IMG/VR virus record: IMGVR_UViG_3300030012_003411
Span: 1 to 30,381 of that record
Reading direction: 5' to 3' (one strand)
Length of the DNA: 30,381 nt
DNA from: a virus
Numbering within the stretch: position 1 is the stretch's first letter; every line of letters begins with the position of its first letter. The translations under genes and the position numbers were made by a program. The notes under the pieces are model-generated. The model was not told the DNA's origin. It made no database searches and saw only the letters and a program-made list of their open reading frames with translations. This document shows positions 1 through 7,526 of the stretch, one piece after another.

Positions 1-84
1 AAAAAACCAGCCTAGCTTTTCTTTGTTAGCTTCAGTTTGAATCTCTACGTATTCATCGTAGTCTTTGTATTCGTAAACTTTCAC
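1..84 (-). CDS. 5' part of an unidentified protein (runs off window)
   Basis: Twenty-eight codons are visible before the window ends, beginning with GTG at 84 and reading VKVYEYKDYDEYVEIQTEAN and onward. The GTG overlaps the TGA stop of the upstream methyltransferase gene by four bases (GTGA), the same type of coupled junction seen throughout this strand. There is no earlier ATG. The position at the end of a glycosyl/methyltransferase cassette makes another sugar- or SAM-related enzyme plausible. The visible N-terminus carries no catalytic motif, so the function is left open. Confidence 0.5.
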   Translation of the reverse strand, partial: MKVYEYKDYDEYVEIQTEANKEKLGWFF

Positions 85-668
85 GTGTATTCTCTTGTGT
101 CTCTACGTTCAATCACCGTAAAGCCTACATTTTCCTTGTTTCGAATCATTGCGTCAAACCCGTTGTCCACACCCCAGTTTACCAGAGTCCAGTACAGCTG
201 ATCATCTGGCAGCTGCGTATCGTGCGCTACAATGTATCGTTTTACGTATTTACCATGTAGTTCAAGTTCTGCTTGCATGTGGTGAGACTTATGTACAGAA
301 TCTATCATCAAGATATCTGTACTGTAGCCTAGTGAATCGATGCTGGTAGAACTACATTCTTTCATCCTCAGTACTCTGGCACTAGCCGCTGCCCAATTCT
401 CAGCGATTGGTTTAAGAAACTTATTGTATTTTTCAAGGCTAATATCTACACCCTCAACGTATCGTAAAGTCGGCTGCATTAATGCGTTTGCTAAAGTGCC
501 ACCTTGATGTACACCCAGTTCCTTATACGACTTGCAGTCTTTTGCAAGGTCATTAATAATGTCGTGCATCTTACAATAGTGTTCACCGTGTGCAGCTTCT
601 TGTTGTTCACGAATCGATGTATAAAACTCATCAATAGTTTTCACATGCCCTAGTTCAGAGTTAATCAT
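81..668 (-). CDS. class I SAM-dependent methyltransferase (Methyltransf_24 / CmcI-like)
   Basis: A 195-residue protein with a Rossmann-type methyltransferase layout. A glycine-rich motif I (ELGVHQGGT, about residues 50-58) is followed by an acidic strand end (VEGVDIS, about 71-77). Then comes DILMIDSVHKSHHMQAEL (about 117-134) and a late strand ending in VAHDT. The spacing of ID-x-x-H and the terminal HDT recall the methyltransferase family that includes cephalosporin-hydroxylase-like CmcI and TylF-type sugar O-methyltransferases. The substrate cannot be read. With two GT-A glycosyltransferases and further methyltransferases just upstream, methylation of a glycan is the best inference. The ATG at 668 overlaps the end of a 56-codon small gene. 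Confidence 0.65.
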   Translation of the reverse strand: MINSELGHVKTIDEFYTSIREQQEAAHGEHYCKMHDIINDLAKDCKSYKELGVHQGGTLANALMQPTLRYVEGVDISLEKYNKFLKPIAENWAAASARVLRMKECSSTSIDSLGYSTDILMIDSVHKSHHMQAELELHGKYVKRYIVAHDTQLPDDQLYWTLVNWGVDNGFDAMIRNKENVGFTVIERRDTREYT

Positions 669-831
669 TCTTTTGTCCTTCTAATACTTGCCTTACCCAA
701 TCTAATTCTTGTGCTATCCTGTTGTACCACATAGCATCTCGTGGGTCGTGACATTTGTTGGATTCATCAATCAATTGACCCATCCTTACCTTTATATAAT
801 CATTTGCTTCAGTGGGTTTATTACGCCTCAT
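661..831 (-). CDS. small hypothetical protein, 56 aa
   Basis: A complete 56-codon frame fills the otherwise unexplained gap between two longer genes. It starts with ATG at 831, eleven bases inside the end of the glycosyltransferase gene. It ends with TAA at 661, eight bases into the next gene (ATGATTAA junction). The product is charged and probably helical (MRRNKPTEANDYIKVRMGQ at the start; a W-Y-x-x-I-A-x-E-L-D-W stretch later). The overlaps at both ends fit the translationally coupled style of this strand. There is no recognisable domain. Confidence 0.65.
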   Translation of the reverse strand: MRRNKPTEANDYIKVRMGQLIDESNKCHDPRDAMWYNRIAQELDWVRQVLEGQKND

Positions 832-1633
832 CTAACTTCCAAAACGCCCTTGACTTGTTGGTGATGTTGTATATCTTATCATCATCAAAGTAATCTGCAC
901 CACTCAGCTGGATGTGCACGAACTTTGTTTCATCATCTCTACTATCGTGTATCGGGTCTGCCAGACCAAGTGGACCACGGGTGTAGTGAATATAGTTATT
1001 CCAACCATTATGCATTTCTGTGTAACGACCACCGGCTACAATCATTGCATGGAAATAGTTTTGGTCAACCGTATAAAACCTGCCTAGGCTGTGTGGTCGC
1101 ATAGCGTTTGTGTAATGTTGAAACGGCACCCACTTATCACGCATTAGTTGCATGCCTTCTTTGGTAAACACTACCATGCCTGCGTTATACACTTTTAGAA
1201 AACCATCTTTATCTCGTGGCATAGGCTGCTGATAGAGTTCCTTACAAACTCTTGCCCATTTTTCATCGTTGTCGCGGCAGATAGAACCACCAATCACTGT
1301 TGATGCCCTATACTTACCCTGAAATGGTTCGGTACATACACCGAATAAATCAATTTCTTCATCAAAGATGTTTTGTTCTAAACCATCAACTGGAAATATA
1401 TCGAGATCAACTACACATACCTTGTCATATTCTAAGAATGAATCATCTAACATAGGGTTTAACCATTCCCAATACATGCCATTCGCATCCACGGTCTTTG
1501 ATGCAATGTTTGGATCGATATCAAGTCGGTAATCTGCACCGATTCTATCAGCATATTCTTTCATTAACTTAGAGCTGTAATTACAACCCGACCGCATTTC
1601 ACCAGCCCATACCTGATAGATCAAATTTTTCAT
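821..1633 (-). CDS. GT8-like GT-A fold glycosyltransferase
   Basis: A 270-residue protein starting MKNLIYQVW. The metal-binding DxD is clear (VVDLDIFPVDG, D76 and D78), preceded by an acidic D-x-VCV strand as in GT-A enzymes. A V-Y-NAGMVVF segment in the middle resembles the NAGVMLIN-type acceptor loop of family GT8. A late histidine in FVHIQLSG is where GT8 enzymes place their second metal ligand. It probably transfers a sugar from a nucleotide sugar to a phage or host glycan. It resembles the other GT of this cassette (start 5316) in its first residues and DxD placement, suggesting duplication or common ancestry. The ATG overlaps the previous gene's stop by four bases. Confidence 0.7.
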   Translation of the reverse strand: MKNLIYQVWAGEMRSGCNYSSKLMKEYADRIGADYRLDIDPNIASKTVDANGMYWEWLNPMLDDSFLEYDKVCVVDLDIFPVDGLEQNIFDEEIDLFGVCTEPFQGKYRASTVIGGSICRDNDEKWARVCKELYQQPMPRDKDGFLKVYNAGMVVFTKEGMQLMRDKWVPFQHYTNAMRPHSLGRFYTVDQNYFHAMIVAGGRYTEMHNGWNNYIHYTRGPLGLADPIHDSRDDETKFVHIQLSGADYFDDDKIYNITNKSRAFWKLDEA

Positions 1634-2943
1634 TTCAGTGCCTTTACCTTTCCACCACGGTTTCTAAATATCGTCATAAATCTATTCATGTTTAATGACG
1701 CTTTTGTAACGGGTGTGTTAATTTCAACGTAATCCATTGCTCTAACTTTAGCGATTAGTTCTAAATCTAGGACATCTTTTAGTTCATTTCTTGCTTTCTT
1801 CATATTCTTTACTACATCTAAAGAGGCAAACTTAAAACCTTGATAGTAAAAATGAAAGAGTGGGTTGTTAACGATGTCATCTGCTGTTAAGTTATATGGC
1901 CCCTTTTTGTCTTCTGTTTTTAGATATAGATTATGAGAGCCTGCTGGCGGATCATTATAGTAAATTAGATCCACATCTGCACATTCTCTCAGACCATACA
2001 TCGTCAACACGCTTGAACCAGTGATTACTTTATTGTCATCAGGCAGGTCACCCGCGCGTACCATATTATCCATAAGTTTTGTAAGTTTTTTATACGCAAT
2101 ATTTTTTCTGTTGTTAAGAAAATGTATGCTATTTGCATTGAATACTGTCTTAGATATTCTGATAGCGTCTTCATGAAAATCGCTGACGTGAACCGAATGA
2201 TTACCTACATCGAATAATTCTCTAATCTCAGCTTTCATTTGTTTTACATCTTCAAGCTTGTTTGCGTCTACTAATATAAATGTTGCTTTTTGAAATCCTC
2301 TAAAACACTGGTCTCCTTTTCTTTTTATACCTTCTTCGTTTGCCCAACCCTCAACAAAGTATATCTCTTTCATTAAACCAAGTTGGCCTGTAGCATTGAA
2401 TTCTTCAGTAGTAGCATAGAATATTCTCGACCATTTTTCGATTATATTCATAACTTTATCGATACGCGTGTGTGCAATAGGGAATAAACAAATGACATGC
2501 GAGTTGGGTTTAAGTTTTGCATACTCTATTGCGGTTGTACCAAACATGTGCCTTGGTAAACCTTTTCTCATAAAAAACGCATAATCAGCATTGATAGGAT
2601 AAACTTCTTCTGGAGTGGTACGTCTAGTATTGATAGGTCTTTGGTGATATAACGCGGCTGCTAGTCTGTGAGCACCATTTACAATATGTCCTTCATTGTT
2701 TACTGGAACTGGCTCGTCAACCTCGTTACGAATGATTCGTCTAAATGCCCTGTCAAAATCATCGAATCCAGATTTCGGTGGATGCTTCTCGCTAAACCCA
2801 TTCCATTTGTGTAGGTGTTCATAGTACATACTCGTATAATACTTACTTGATAAGTTACAAGCATACAAATATTTGATAACGACATCAAATCGTTTATGTG
2901 TCAACAATTCGTTAGGATCTCTAACTATCATCTCGTCTGTCAT
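1630..2943 (-). CDS. ParB-like domain / MNT-type nucleotidyltransferase fusion protein
   Basis: The frame is open to a GTG at 2964, but I start it at ATG 2943, which forms an ATGA overlap with the previous stop; this gives 437 aa. Around residues 79-98 it has VPVNNEGHIVNGAHRLAAAL, like the ParB/Srx fold signature (I-x-DGxHRLAA). Around residues 306-325 it has GSS, twelve residues, then DVDL. This is the hG[GS]...Dh[DE]h pattern of minimal nucleotidyltransferases. The central 200 residues are unrecognised. Lying within a glycosyl/methyltransferase cassette, it may build or modify a surface polymer. The reaction is unknown, and both domain calls rest on short motifs. Confidence 0.5.
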   Translation of the reverse strand: MTDEMIVRDPNELLTHKRFDVVIKYLYACNLSSKYYTSMYYEHLHKWNGFSEKHPPKSGFDDFDRAFRRIIRNEVDEPVPVNNEGHIVNGAHRLAAALYHQRPINTRRTTPEEVYPINADYAFFMRKGLPRHMFGTTAIEYAKLKPNSHVICLFPIAHTRIDKVMNIIEKWSRIFYATTEEFNATGQLGLMKEIYFVEGWANEEGIKRKGDQCFRGFQKATFILVDANKLEDVKQMKAEIRELFDVGNHSVHVSDFHEDAIRISKTVFNANSIHFLNNRKNIAYKKLTKLMDNMVRAGDLPDDNKVITGSSVLTMYGLRECADVDLIYYNDPPAGSHNLYLKTEDKKGPYNLTADDIVNNPLFHFYYQGFKFASLDVVKNMKKARNELKDVLDLELIAKVRAMDYVEINTPVTKASLNMNRFMTIFRNRGGKVKALK

Positions 2944-3680
2944 TTGATTGCTATGAGCCTCCACTTACTAGTGCTTTCTTCGAAGTACATATGCACGGTA
3001 TGTGTTTCTTTTAGTTTCTCACCAAGCTGATCAAAGTATACTATGTTGTTTATCTCTTCGATCATTCGATTGTATACTATATAGATATAATCGTACTTCG
3101 GCAGAATCTTTTCTACCTTGACACGTACATCTAATCCACACTCGTTTAAAGAATGCGTAGCTAGAAATAAAGATTTCCTGTCTGGATCTTTATGTTGTTC
3201 TAAAGTTACATGAGTCTTATTTTTAATGTCATATTTTCTTAGATAGTATTCTGATATCTGCTTAAGTCTTGGTAAATCTACAAGTTGATAAAACTCTGTG
3301 TGTGGATAGAGTATGTTCCACACGCGTACAAAACCGCCGTAACCTGGACCAAAATCTGTTAACCATTTGACTTGACAAGGATCAAAATGTTTTTGCATCT
3401 CTCGTATGTACATTGCAGCCCTGAGGGTGGTTTGTGTGTACCACTTTTCCGTATCAGTTATGTCGCACTTTATAGTACTTACATAGTTACCGTAAAGTTC
3501 TCCTGGACGATCTTCGATCGTGTTCATTATTGGATCTTGTCTCATTTTAGCAAAGATCCTGGCACTTTCACCCGAATAAACTCTCTTAGCTCTTGATTGT
3601 TTCAAGAACGTAAGCTTCCCGTCTGAATCTAATGACTCAAATTCTTCAGCCACTTTGTCTTCTAGACTATTCCACACCAT
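2940..3680 (-). CDS. putative sugar O-methyltransferase (NanM-like)
   Basis: A 246-aa class I methyltransferase. Motif I is DFGPGYGGFVR near residue 110, followed by a Q-LVDLP strand matching the acidic ribose-binding position. A later SLNECGL segment and the Y-D-Y-IYIVYNRM strand complete the order seen in the 'putative sugar O-methyltransferase' family. I chose ATG 3680 over the in-frame GTG at 3692 because AGGTGA lies 8 bases before the ATG. The GTG lies inside that ribosome-binding site. It probably methylates a sugar made by the neighbouring glycosyltransferases. The family assignment is from recalled similarity, not a search. Confidence 0.6.
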   Translation of the reverse strand: MVWNSLEDKVAEEFESLDSDGKLTFLKQSRAKRVYSGESARIFAKMRQDPIMNTIEDRPGELYGNYVSTIKCDITDTEKWYTQTTLRAAMYIREMQKHFDPCQVKWLTDFGPGYGGFVRVWNILYPHTEFYQLVDLPRLKQISEYYLRKYDIKNKTHVTLEQHKDPDRKSLFLATHSLNECGLDVRVKVEKILPKYDYIYIVYNRMIEEINNIVYFDQLGEKLKETHTVHMYFEESTSKWRLIAIK

Positions 3681-3957
3681 AAAACCAGTCACCTAGATCT
3701 TCTGGAACACCGATCCAATTCTTATTTTTCTTCTGTAGTTCTATCATACCACGATACATTGGTACCTTATCGATAGGACATTTTAAAGTTGGCCCTCCAC
3801 CTGTATCAACCGTGTTTACTTTAAGATTCTTAAGATCTTTTGGATATGTAAACTTACCACTGATTCGAAACTCACATTCTTGATGCTTGTATATCAATGG
3901 TAGCCAATAGTGATGAAACGCTCTTTGGTTCCCCTCAAATGTACTAATTATGACCAC
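3667..3957 (-). CDS. hypothetical protein, 96 aa (glycan cassette)
   Basis: Ninety-six residues from a GTG at 3957, supported by GGAGG ten bases upstream. There is no ATG start that keeps the N-terminus. It overlaps the upstream methyltransferase by ten bases and the downstream one by about fourteen. The sequence (MVIISTFEGNQRAFHHYWLP at the start) has no motif I recognise. Its C-terminus is aromatic and acidic (W-I-G-V-P-E-D-L-G-D-W-F). The N-terminal strand and H-H-Y-W resemble the beginning of a glycosyltransferase-type Rossmann fold, but the protein is far too short for one. It may be an accessory subunit. Confidence 0.55.
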   Translation of the reverse strand: MVIISTFEGNQRAFHHYWLPLIYKHQECEFRISGKFTYPKDLKNLKVNTVDTGGGPTLKCPIDKVPMYRGMIELQKKNKNWIGVPEDLGDWFYGVE

Positions 3958-4565
3958 GGTTTCTTTGCCTCCAGTACTGCTGAGTGTAATGCACGAATCT
4001 TACCTTTAGTGTCTATACCTTTAAAATCTGCTAACCTGCTTTCTTGGTACGCCGGTTGTGCAATACTCTTAAAACCAACATCTGCTAAAGTTTCTATAAG
4101 TTCTTGCTTTCCCCATACATAAAGATGTTCACCATTTTGCCACAGCAACGCTCTACCACACTGCTCTCGAATAGAACGATCACGGTATTCTGGTGGACAG
4201 AATCCGTGTTTGACTACGTAAAAATTATGGTAGGCTGCGCAAAAGAACTCTTCATCTGGTGTTAGTGCCCATTCACCAAGTAGCTTATCAACAAACTCAC
4301 GTGGTGGCCAGATCGTACGTAACGTACCACCTGGTTTCAGTACTCGATACATTTCTTTAAGAAAAGCTATGCCTTCATCTTTGTGAAGATGTTCTATAAA
4401 GTGCTCGTTGTAAGCACCATCATACGTATTGTCTGCGATACCTCGCATAGGAAGATTACGCATGTCATATTTTTCGACACCCTTGTCAGGGTCTGCTACA
4501 TCCCGAAAGGCATCCCAATTAAGCCCTCGCTTTGCACCAGCTGCAATCTCTAAATATCTTGCCAT
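3948..4565 (-). CDS. SAM-dependent methyltransferase (Methyltransf_11 type)
   Basis: 205 aa. An abbreviated motif I (YLEIAAGAKRG) sits right at the N-terminus. It is followed by an acidic D-x-RNLPM segment, then AYNEHFIEHLHKDEGIAF and the hallmark MYRVLKPGGTLR of Methyltransf_11 enzymes. AGGA lies seven bases before the ATG. The gene begins 47 bases inside the upstream glycosyltransferase gene. This long overlap is real, because the methyltransferase needs its motif I and the glycosyltransferase frame stays open. Proteins of this shape in bacterial surface-polysaccharide loci methylate sugars; that role is inferred here from the neighbours. Confidence 0.7.
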   Translation of the reverse strand: MARYLEIAAGAKRGLNWDAFRDVADPDKGVEKYDMRNLPMRGIADNTYDGAYNEHFIEHLHKDEGIAFLKEMYRVLKPGGTLRTIWPPREFVDKLLGEWALTPDEEFFCAAYHNFYVVKHGFCPPEYRDRSIREQCGRALLWQNGEHLYVWGKQELIETLADVGFKSIAQPAYQESRLADFKGIDTKGKIRALHSAVLEAKKPWS

Positions 4566-5316
4566 TCTTCATTCCTTCCCATAATTTAGGCATGTCAAAC
4601 TTTGTTCTAGCAAGGAAATGGTTTATCTTACCATCGTGCTTGCCCTTCCACTGGTATGGCATCCTATCCCAATATGTATCAAACTCGTAAACCTTAAATT
4701 CTGGCTGACTCAGTTGCAGATTTACATACATCTGTTCTGTGTATCGAGTGTGTAAGACATAATCATCTATATCGGTAAAGAGTTCACGTGCTTTTAATCT
4801 ACCCTGTTTTGTCCACATTTGTAGACCACCATTCAGGTATCTAAATCTTTCGTCTGGATAAAGCTTTGACTTTGGAAACATCCAATCTTTTCCAAACAAA
4901 TGTTTGCCATAAGCGATTACACCACGTTGGTAGATTGGTACGTCCATAACACGTTTTAACCAACCTGCTGGATTGCCTGTATGCACACCAACTTCGTGTA
5001 CCATTGCAACATCGCAGTCTTGGTCAAAACTTTCAAAGATATTTTTATTCGTGTTAACTAACATGTCGAGATCAAGTTTCAACACGTTGTCATATTCGTC
5101 AAATTGTTTGTCATAATGCATACGTAGAGAATCAAGGCGTGGATCGAGACGTTCAAAATAACGATCATGACACAGCATATATTCTGCGCCACAGTACTCG
5201 GCATACTTTTGAATATTTTCTGATCCAGCCATTGCCCAGTCTGGCATTTCAATACCGCCCATATCGGCATCAAAAGATTCATAGGGAATGTAGTATTGAA
5301 GTATTAAATTTTTCAC
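4519..5316 (-). CDS. GT8-like GT-A fold glycosyltransferase (second copy in cassette)
   Basis: 265 aa from a GTG at 5316, directly after the previous stop (TAAGTG), with no strong Shine-Dalgarno. The DxD is LKLDLDML (D82, D84). Further on, LNGGLQMW corresponds to the acceptor-loop asparagine region of GT8 proteins, and INHFLARTK supplies a late histidine. The first six residues (MKNLIL) match those of the other GT of this cassette. The sequences then diverge, fitting an old duplication or two members of one family. The donor sugar and acceptor are unknown. The last residues (SWCKARA) overlap the following methyltransferase gene. Confidence 0.65.
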   Translation of the reverse strand: MKNLILQYYIPYESFDADMGGIEMPDWAMAGSENIQKYAEYCGAEYMLCHDRYFERLDPRLDSLRMHYDKQFDEYDNVLKLDLDMLVNTNKNIFESFDQDCDVAMVHEVGVHTGNPAGWLKRVMDVPIYQRGVIAYGKHLFGKDWMFPKSKLYPDERFRYLNGGLQMWTKQGRLKARELFTDIDDYVLHTRYTEQMYVNLQLSQPEFKVYEFDTYWDRMPYQWKGKHDGKINHFLARTKFDMPKLWEGMKNGKIFRDCSWCKARA

Positions 5317-5655
5317 TTATTTACCATTACTTGCTTTCTTACCATATGCCTGTGCGCCAAAAAATGCTGCTACCAAACCAGCGATTGCAACAAAATATGT
5401 CGGTGCGATATCACTAATTAGTTGTGCCGCCTTTTCGTAACCAAGCATTGAGGTTACTAGTATCGTTGCAGGATATATCAACATACCCCAAAGTGCAAAC
5501 CAAGCCATCTTTCGAATCTGGTCTTCTTTTGCATCTTCGTTTTCTGCTCTCATCATTTCACGTTCTAGTTCGAACTCTTCATCGGTAACGACTCCATCAC
5601 CGTCTTTATCAAATTTAGCATATTTGCTATCTGCCTCAAGTGTTTTTGGTGCCAT
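5317..5655 (-). CDS. EF-hand membrane protein, 112 aa
   Basis: The N-terminal third is cytosolic or periplasmic and contains one canonical EF-hand loop at residues 16-27 (DKDGDGVVTDEE), with D16, D18, D20, T24 and E27 in the calcium-coordinating positions. Two hydrophobic segments follow, about 50-70 (W-F-A-L-W-G-M-L-I-Y onward) and about 85-105, ending in a Lys-rich tail. A very good AAGGAGT lies six bases before the ATG. The layout suggests a calcium-sensing or calcium-binding inner-membrane protein, although a single EF-hand may be purely structural. It is not part of the glycan chemistry by sequence, and its function is unknown. Confidence 0.6.
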   Translation of the reverse strand: MAPKTLEADSKYAKFDKDGDGVVTDEEFELEREMMRAENEDAKEDQIRKMAWFALWGMLIYPATILVTSMLGYEKAAQLISDIAPTYFVAIAGLVAAFFGAQAYGKKASNGK

Positions 5656-5842
5656 AGTAGTACTCCTTAATGGTATGTGCTATTTGTTTCGCATCATCAA
5701 AGCCATTACGAAGTGAATTAGAACGATGTCCATTCTCAATAAACCAATCAATAGTATCTATATCAGAACCAGCAGGCATATTATACCCGCTGGTAATGTC
5801 TTCGAAATCTGTTCTTAGTCTAAGTATTTCGCCGATTTGCAT
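5636..5842 (-). CDS. small hypothetical protein, 68 aa
   Basis: 68 aa. It starts at ATG 5842, 28 bases inside the upstream nucleotidase gene, with AGAGG seven bases upstream. It overlaps the EF-hand gene start by 20 bases. It contains DTIDWFIENGHRSNSLRNGF followed by an amphipathic helix (A-K-Q-I-A-H-T-I-K-E-Y-Y). This type of small protein recurs in marine T4-like phages as far as I recall. No function is known to me. Confidence 0.6.
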   Translation of the reverse strand: MQIGEILRLRTDFEDITSGYNMPAGSDIDTIDWFIENGHRSNSLRNGFDDAKQIAHTIKEYYYGTKNT

Positions 5843-6375
5843 TCATATGCCTCTTCTAGTTTTACAAACAGGTATTCTTCTAGATCATCTTCATTAGTCT
5901 GGAAGCGAATACCGATACCTCCAGCTTCTATCCAACGCTTGATGTTTTCTGGTTTATCATCAACCAATATATTTGGCTTGCGTGTAAGTGGATTCACTGC
6001 ATATTTATGTTTATTGCTAGTGATAATAAGATTTTCTACCAGTGGTGGCATATAATGTTTATCTTCTAGCCAACGACGTTTCCAATAAGCTGAGTTCATC
6101 GTATCGCCACGTAGTGGAGATGTACAGATACCCCAGTCACCATCAGTAAGTTGATTTACGAACCGAATGATTTCACATGAGATACTAGCACCTGAACGAC
6201 GTGGACCACGATCTTCTCTAAAGATTGGTAGTGTATGGAAGAAGTTAGTGTTAGCAAGTTCCTTAAACTTGATTTCACGATCTTGGATAGACTTCCAGTG
6301 GTCAACACCGTATTTGACTTCGATGCCACTAAAGAAATCGGCGATTACGCCATCCATATCAAGATAAACTGTCAT
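5815..6375 (-). CDS. 5'(3')-deoxyribonucleotidase-like HAD phosphatase
   Basis: 186 aa with the full HAD order. Motif I is YLDMDGVIAD (D6 nucleophile, D8 acid/base). Motif II is CTSPLRGD (T/S at about residue 86). A conserved K follows in the HKY region, and motif IV is LVDDKPENIKRW. The length and the DMDGVIADF start match the phage and eukaryotic 5'(3')-deoxyribonucleotidase (NT5C) group, which dephosphorylates deoxyribonucleoside monophosphates. In a phage it would tune the nucleotide pool alongside the class II RNR encoded upstream. GGAG lies seven bases before the ATG, inside the end of a 37-codon gene. Confidence 0.75.
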   Translation of the reverse strand: MTVYLDMDGVIADFFSGIEVKYGVDHWKSIQDREIKFKELANTNFFHTLPIFREDRGPRRSGASISCEIIRFVNQLTDGDWGICTSPLRGDTMNSAYWKRRWLEDKHYMPPLVENLIITSNKHKYAVNPLTRKPNILVDDKPENIKRWIEAGGIGIRFQTNEDDLEEYLFVKLEEAYECKSAKYLD

Positions 6376-6472
6376 TCACAAACTCCATACTAATATTCCA
6401 AACTGCTTCAACTTGATCGGGTAAGAAGAACCCGACTAAGATACCAAATATAAGACCCATAATCAATTGCAT
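6359..6472 (-). CDS. 37-aa single-span membrane peptide
   Basis: A short frame reads MQLIMGLIFGILVGFFLP, then a polar acidic tail (D-Q-V-E-A-V-W-N-I-S-M-E-F-V). The ATG at 6472 is joined to the upstream gene's stop as TAATG, and the frame ends in TGA inside the nucleotidase gene start. It fills a gap of about 95 bases that nothing else explains. The hydrophobic stretch at residues 4-18 suits a membrane span. The evidence is the junction type and composition only. Confidence 0.5.
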   Translation of the reverse strand: MQLIMGLIFGILVGFFLPDQVEAVWNISMEFVNDSLS

Positions 6473-6747
6473 TATACACTCCAACCAAGGTTTTTTTCAA
6501 CCCAATCATTACCAAGATCATCAACGAAAGCAATCACAACACCTTCACGGATAGAAGTGTCAAGGTAATTAATGTGCTTTGCTAATTCTTCAATCTTGCC
6601 AGCGTTATACAGGTCTTTAGCCTTGATAACGTCGTTACGATCTTGAGCATACATGTTAGCCATATCTTGGTCAACACCTTCAAACTCAATAACATCCTGC
6701 ATCAGGTTAGATTCGAGAGCAACTACATTTTTCAAAAACTGGTACAT
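6472..6747 (-). CDS. hypothetical protein, 91 aa, first gene after promoter P1
   Basis: 91 aa, acidic and helical (LESNLMQDVIEFEGVDQDMA in the N-terminal half), ending in GNDWVEKNLGW. It is preceded by a strong GAGGAG and by promoter P1 about 40 bases upstream, so it heads the unit that runs down through the nucleotidase and glycan cassette. No domain is recognised. Confidence 0.65.
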   Translation of the reverse strand: MYQFLKNVVALESNLMQDVIEFEGVDQDMANMYAQDRNDVIKAKDLYNAGKIEELAKHINYLDTSIREGVVIAFVDDLGNDWVEKNLGWSV

Positions 6748-6784
6748 TTGGAACTCCTCTTTTCCTTTTCCATTTTATAGATAT

Positions 6785-6813
6785 ATTATACTATAAAAAA
6801 GTACGAATGTAAA
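6785..6813 (-). promoter_or_regulatory. P1: sigma70-type promoter
   Basis: On the minus strand the -35 TTTACA (6813-6808) is separated by 17 bp from a perfect -10 TATAAT (6790-6785). Transcription would begin near 6778 and run into the 91-aa gene at 6747. The spacing and hexamers are identical to P2-P5. A TGCACTTTTTTG box (6814-6825) abuts the -35. Confidence 0.85.
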
Positions 6814-6869
6814 CAAAAAAGTGCACAAAAATATTGTGTCTTTTCAATAACATCCTCATTTTTTTCAAA

Positions 6870-7526
6870 TTAATTGCGATTCCAGTTAACTTTCCAATCA
6901 ATATTGCATACGCCTAATATTCTTGGTTTAGTAAGATCTGGTTTCACACCATTCTCTACAATATGTTTTAGGTATGCTGGAAAGATAATCATATCATCTT
7001 CTTCCACATCCATTTCAATGTCTGGAAACCATGCACTATTCATCGGTTCAGAGCGATCTAGTGCGTCTCCAACGGCACGTGTATTGTAAAGAAATTGGCC
7101 AATGAGAAGAGGGTTTATAAATTTGGTGGGTTTGTGTTGGTCTGGATCATAACTAATGTAATGGCACGTACCGAACATTCCTTGCCAACCATCGTGCATA
7201 AAGAAATGGTCATGTTCTGCCATATACTTAGTATTAATGCAAAGGTTAATTATCTTCCAACGATAGTTGAACTTGCCTTTCCATTCATTCATAAAATTAT
7301 TGATAGCGTTTTGGTACAGTCCACCTAAGTTAGATGACATAAGGTGACGTGTACCAGTCGGCCAATTATTGTAAGTATGGTAGAGGTCAGATTTATCATC
7401 CCATACATTTCTGTATGGTTGCTTTTCGTAACCTTCCATCGCCTTATCGATCAAGGCTTGTTTATCATATAAGTCCGGGTCGATCTTTACCTTGTAGATC
7501 GGCGTAGGAAACATGTTATAGATCAA
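6870..7526 (-). CDS. 2OG-Fe(II) oxygenase (putative, 2OG-FeII_Oxy_5 type)
   Basis: 218 aa if the TTG at 7526 is used; ATG 7514 (MFPTPIYKVKI) is the alternative. The N-terminal MFPTPIYKV is the usual opening of this phage/cyanobacterial oxygenase family. HDGW-x-GMFGTCHYISY supplies the first His and Asp region. DMIIFPAYLKHIVENG supplies the second His, with the 2-oxoglutarate-binding Arg in KPRILGV. Such enzymes hydroxylate proteins, sugars or nucleobases; the substrate here is unknown. The gene follows the RecB-type nuclease with a four-base overlap in the P2 unit. The start codon is uncertain because neither choice has a good Shine-Dalgarno. Confidence 0.7.
   Translation of the reverse strand: MIYNMFPTPIYKVKIDPDLYDKQALIDKAMEGYEKQPYRNVWDDKSDLYHTYNNWPTGTRHLMSSNLGGLYQNAINNFMNEWKGKFNYRWKIINLCINTKYMAEHDHFFMHDGWQGMFGTCHYISYDPDQHKPTKFINPLLIGQFLYNTRAVGDALDRSEPMNSAWFPDIEMDVEEDDMIIFPAYLKHIVENGVKPDLTKPRILGVCNIDWKVNWNRN

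Noticed and set aside
6815-6838. Terminator-like hairpin (CACAA, five-base loop, TTGTG, then T run) on the minus strand upstream of P1
   Set aside because: Only five AT-rich pairs with three bases before the T run; it overlaps the TGCACTTTTTTG box, which explains the T run better.
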